Shown here one piece after another: positions 16,027 to 16,445 of a stretch of DNA of 16,445 nucleotides. The number at the start of each line of letters is the position of its first letter. Within the stretch, counting starts at the first letter, position 1. The notes under the pieces are model-generated. The model saw nothing but the letters and a program-made list of their open reading frames with translations. It was not told where the DNA came from and ran no database searches. Origin of the DNA: Phoronis ovalis (taxonomy: Eukaryota > Phoronida > Phoronidae); assembly GCA_028565635.1 (NCBI GenBank), contig JAOXYB010022058.1, forward strand, positions 586 through 17,030. Direction: 5' to 3'. The translations under genes and the position numbers were made by a program.

Positions 16027-16445
16027 CTCAGTCTATCAGTATCCTTATCTATATTTAGTAAAACCTGATTATCTGGGTTATTATTGTGGTTATCGATGGA
16101 ATGGTCATCAGAAGGTATATGTACATACGCAGAGGGTAAATAATTATTAATTTGTGGTTTTAATGATTTGGTGGTTTGATCAGGAGTATTTTCTACAAAA
16201 TTTAATTTTATCTGGAGTTGTTTGTTTGATTTAGGACGGGGTGGATATTTTGTTATAGTATCAATGTGAAAAATTTCTGGAAAATCTAATTCATTCTCAT
16301 TTGTTGAATCAGAATTGTCATAAGTACGTCCACTTAGTAGTGCATCAGCGACTTGATTGGATTTTCCCTCTCTATGATGAATGGTATAAGCAAACTGTTG
16401 TAACAACATTGACCAGCGAGCAAGTTTTCCAGTGGGATCTTTTAA
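16020..16445 (-). pseudogene. C-terminal end of Ty3/Gypsy RNase H and linker, partial
   Basis: The frame is open from the window edge, so it is truncated there. It begins KDPTGKLARWSMLLQQF and continues HHREGKSNQVADALL, the standard end of a Ty3/Gypsy RNase H domain. The Asp of VADAL (codon at 16346-16344) corresponds to the last catalytic acid. RNase H degrades the RNA strand of the RNA-DNA hybrid during reverse transcription. A hydrophilic linker rich in N, D and S (about 100 residues) follows, and the frame stops at 16020-16022. The next pol segment is in a different frame, so this is part of the same broken polyprotein. Confidence 0.85.

Larger units (their letters stand above)
12376..16445 (-). 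mobile_element. decayed Ty3/Gypsy LTR retrotransposon, truncated by window edge
   Basis: On the minus strand the order is RNase H, integrase, chromodomain, an extra 1.9-kb region, a G-rich purine tract and a candidate 3' LTR. This is the order expected for the 3' half of a Ty3/Gypsy element. Reverse transcriptase, protease, gag and the 5' LTR would lie beyond 16445. Several in-frame stops and at least four frame changes show that pol is not functional in this copy. The chromodomain suggests a chromodomain-bearing Gypsy lineage. The left boundary rests on the TG...CA termini, the neighbouring purine tract and the loss of duplication homology there. Confidence 0.7.

Noticed and set aside
1-16445. 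tRNA, rRNA or snRNA genes
   Set aside because: I found no TTCGA-centred T-arm with a matching acceptor stem and no recognisable rRNA or snRNA block on either strand by eye. A covariance-model scan would settle this.

Overview
The window looks like nuclear DNA of an invertebrate animal, most likely a bivalve mollusc. The DNA is strongly AT-rich, gene density is very low, and it carries tandem minisatellites, a foldback mobile element, a decayed Ty3/Gypsy LTR retrotransposon, and one long intronless gene for a multi-pass membrane protein with an AATAAA poly(A) signal. The bivalve assignment is inference from the general style of the sequence; no diagnostic host gene is present. Nothing points to bacterial or archaeal organisation.

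Layout. 1-127: five copies of a 26-bp satellite at the window edge. 128-7544: non-coding AT-rich DNA with a 24-bp minisatellite (about 1608-1735), an imperfect 140-bp foldback with two possible internal hairpins (2507-2646) and a 21-bp minisatellite (5626-5872). 7545-7756: a small non-autonomous transposon with 37-bp terminal inverted repeats, three internal hairpins and a GTTACA direct repeat on both sides. 8066-10711 (minus): the only convincing intact gene, an 881-residue membrane protein with a signal-anchor-like N-terminus, a loop bearing eight N-glycosylation sequons and about ten membrane spans. Its poly(A) signal overlaps its stop codon. 10712-12370: non-coding, with two separate pairs of old diverged local duplications.

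From about 12376 to the right edge lies a minus-strand Ty3/Gypsy-like element. Read in its own direction, it enters at the right edge in RNase H, continues through integrase (zinc finger and D-x59-D-x35-E both recognisable) and a chromodomain, then crosses about 1.9 kb of unusual sequence, a G-rich purine-tract-like site (12781-12790) and a candidate 3' LTR (12376-12780). The pol part is broken by stops and frameshifts. The 1.9-kb insert contains a candidate single-span membrane ORF and a GC-rich ORF interrupted by what looks like a one-base deletion. Splice-acceptor-like sequences precede both. It may be an env-like or accessory region of the element, or captured host sequence. Reverse transcriptase, protease, gag and the 5' LTR would lie to the right, outside the window.

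The strongest candidates for something undescribed are the orphan 881-residue protein, the extra 3' region of the retroelement, and the three-hairpin foldback transposon.
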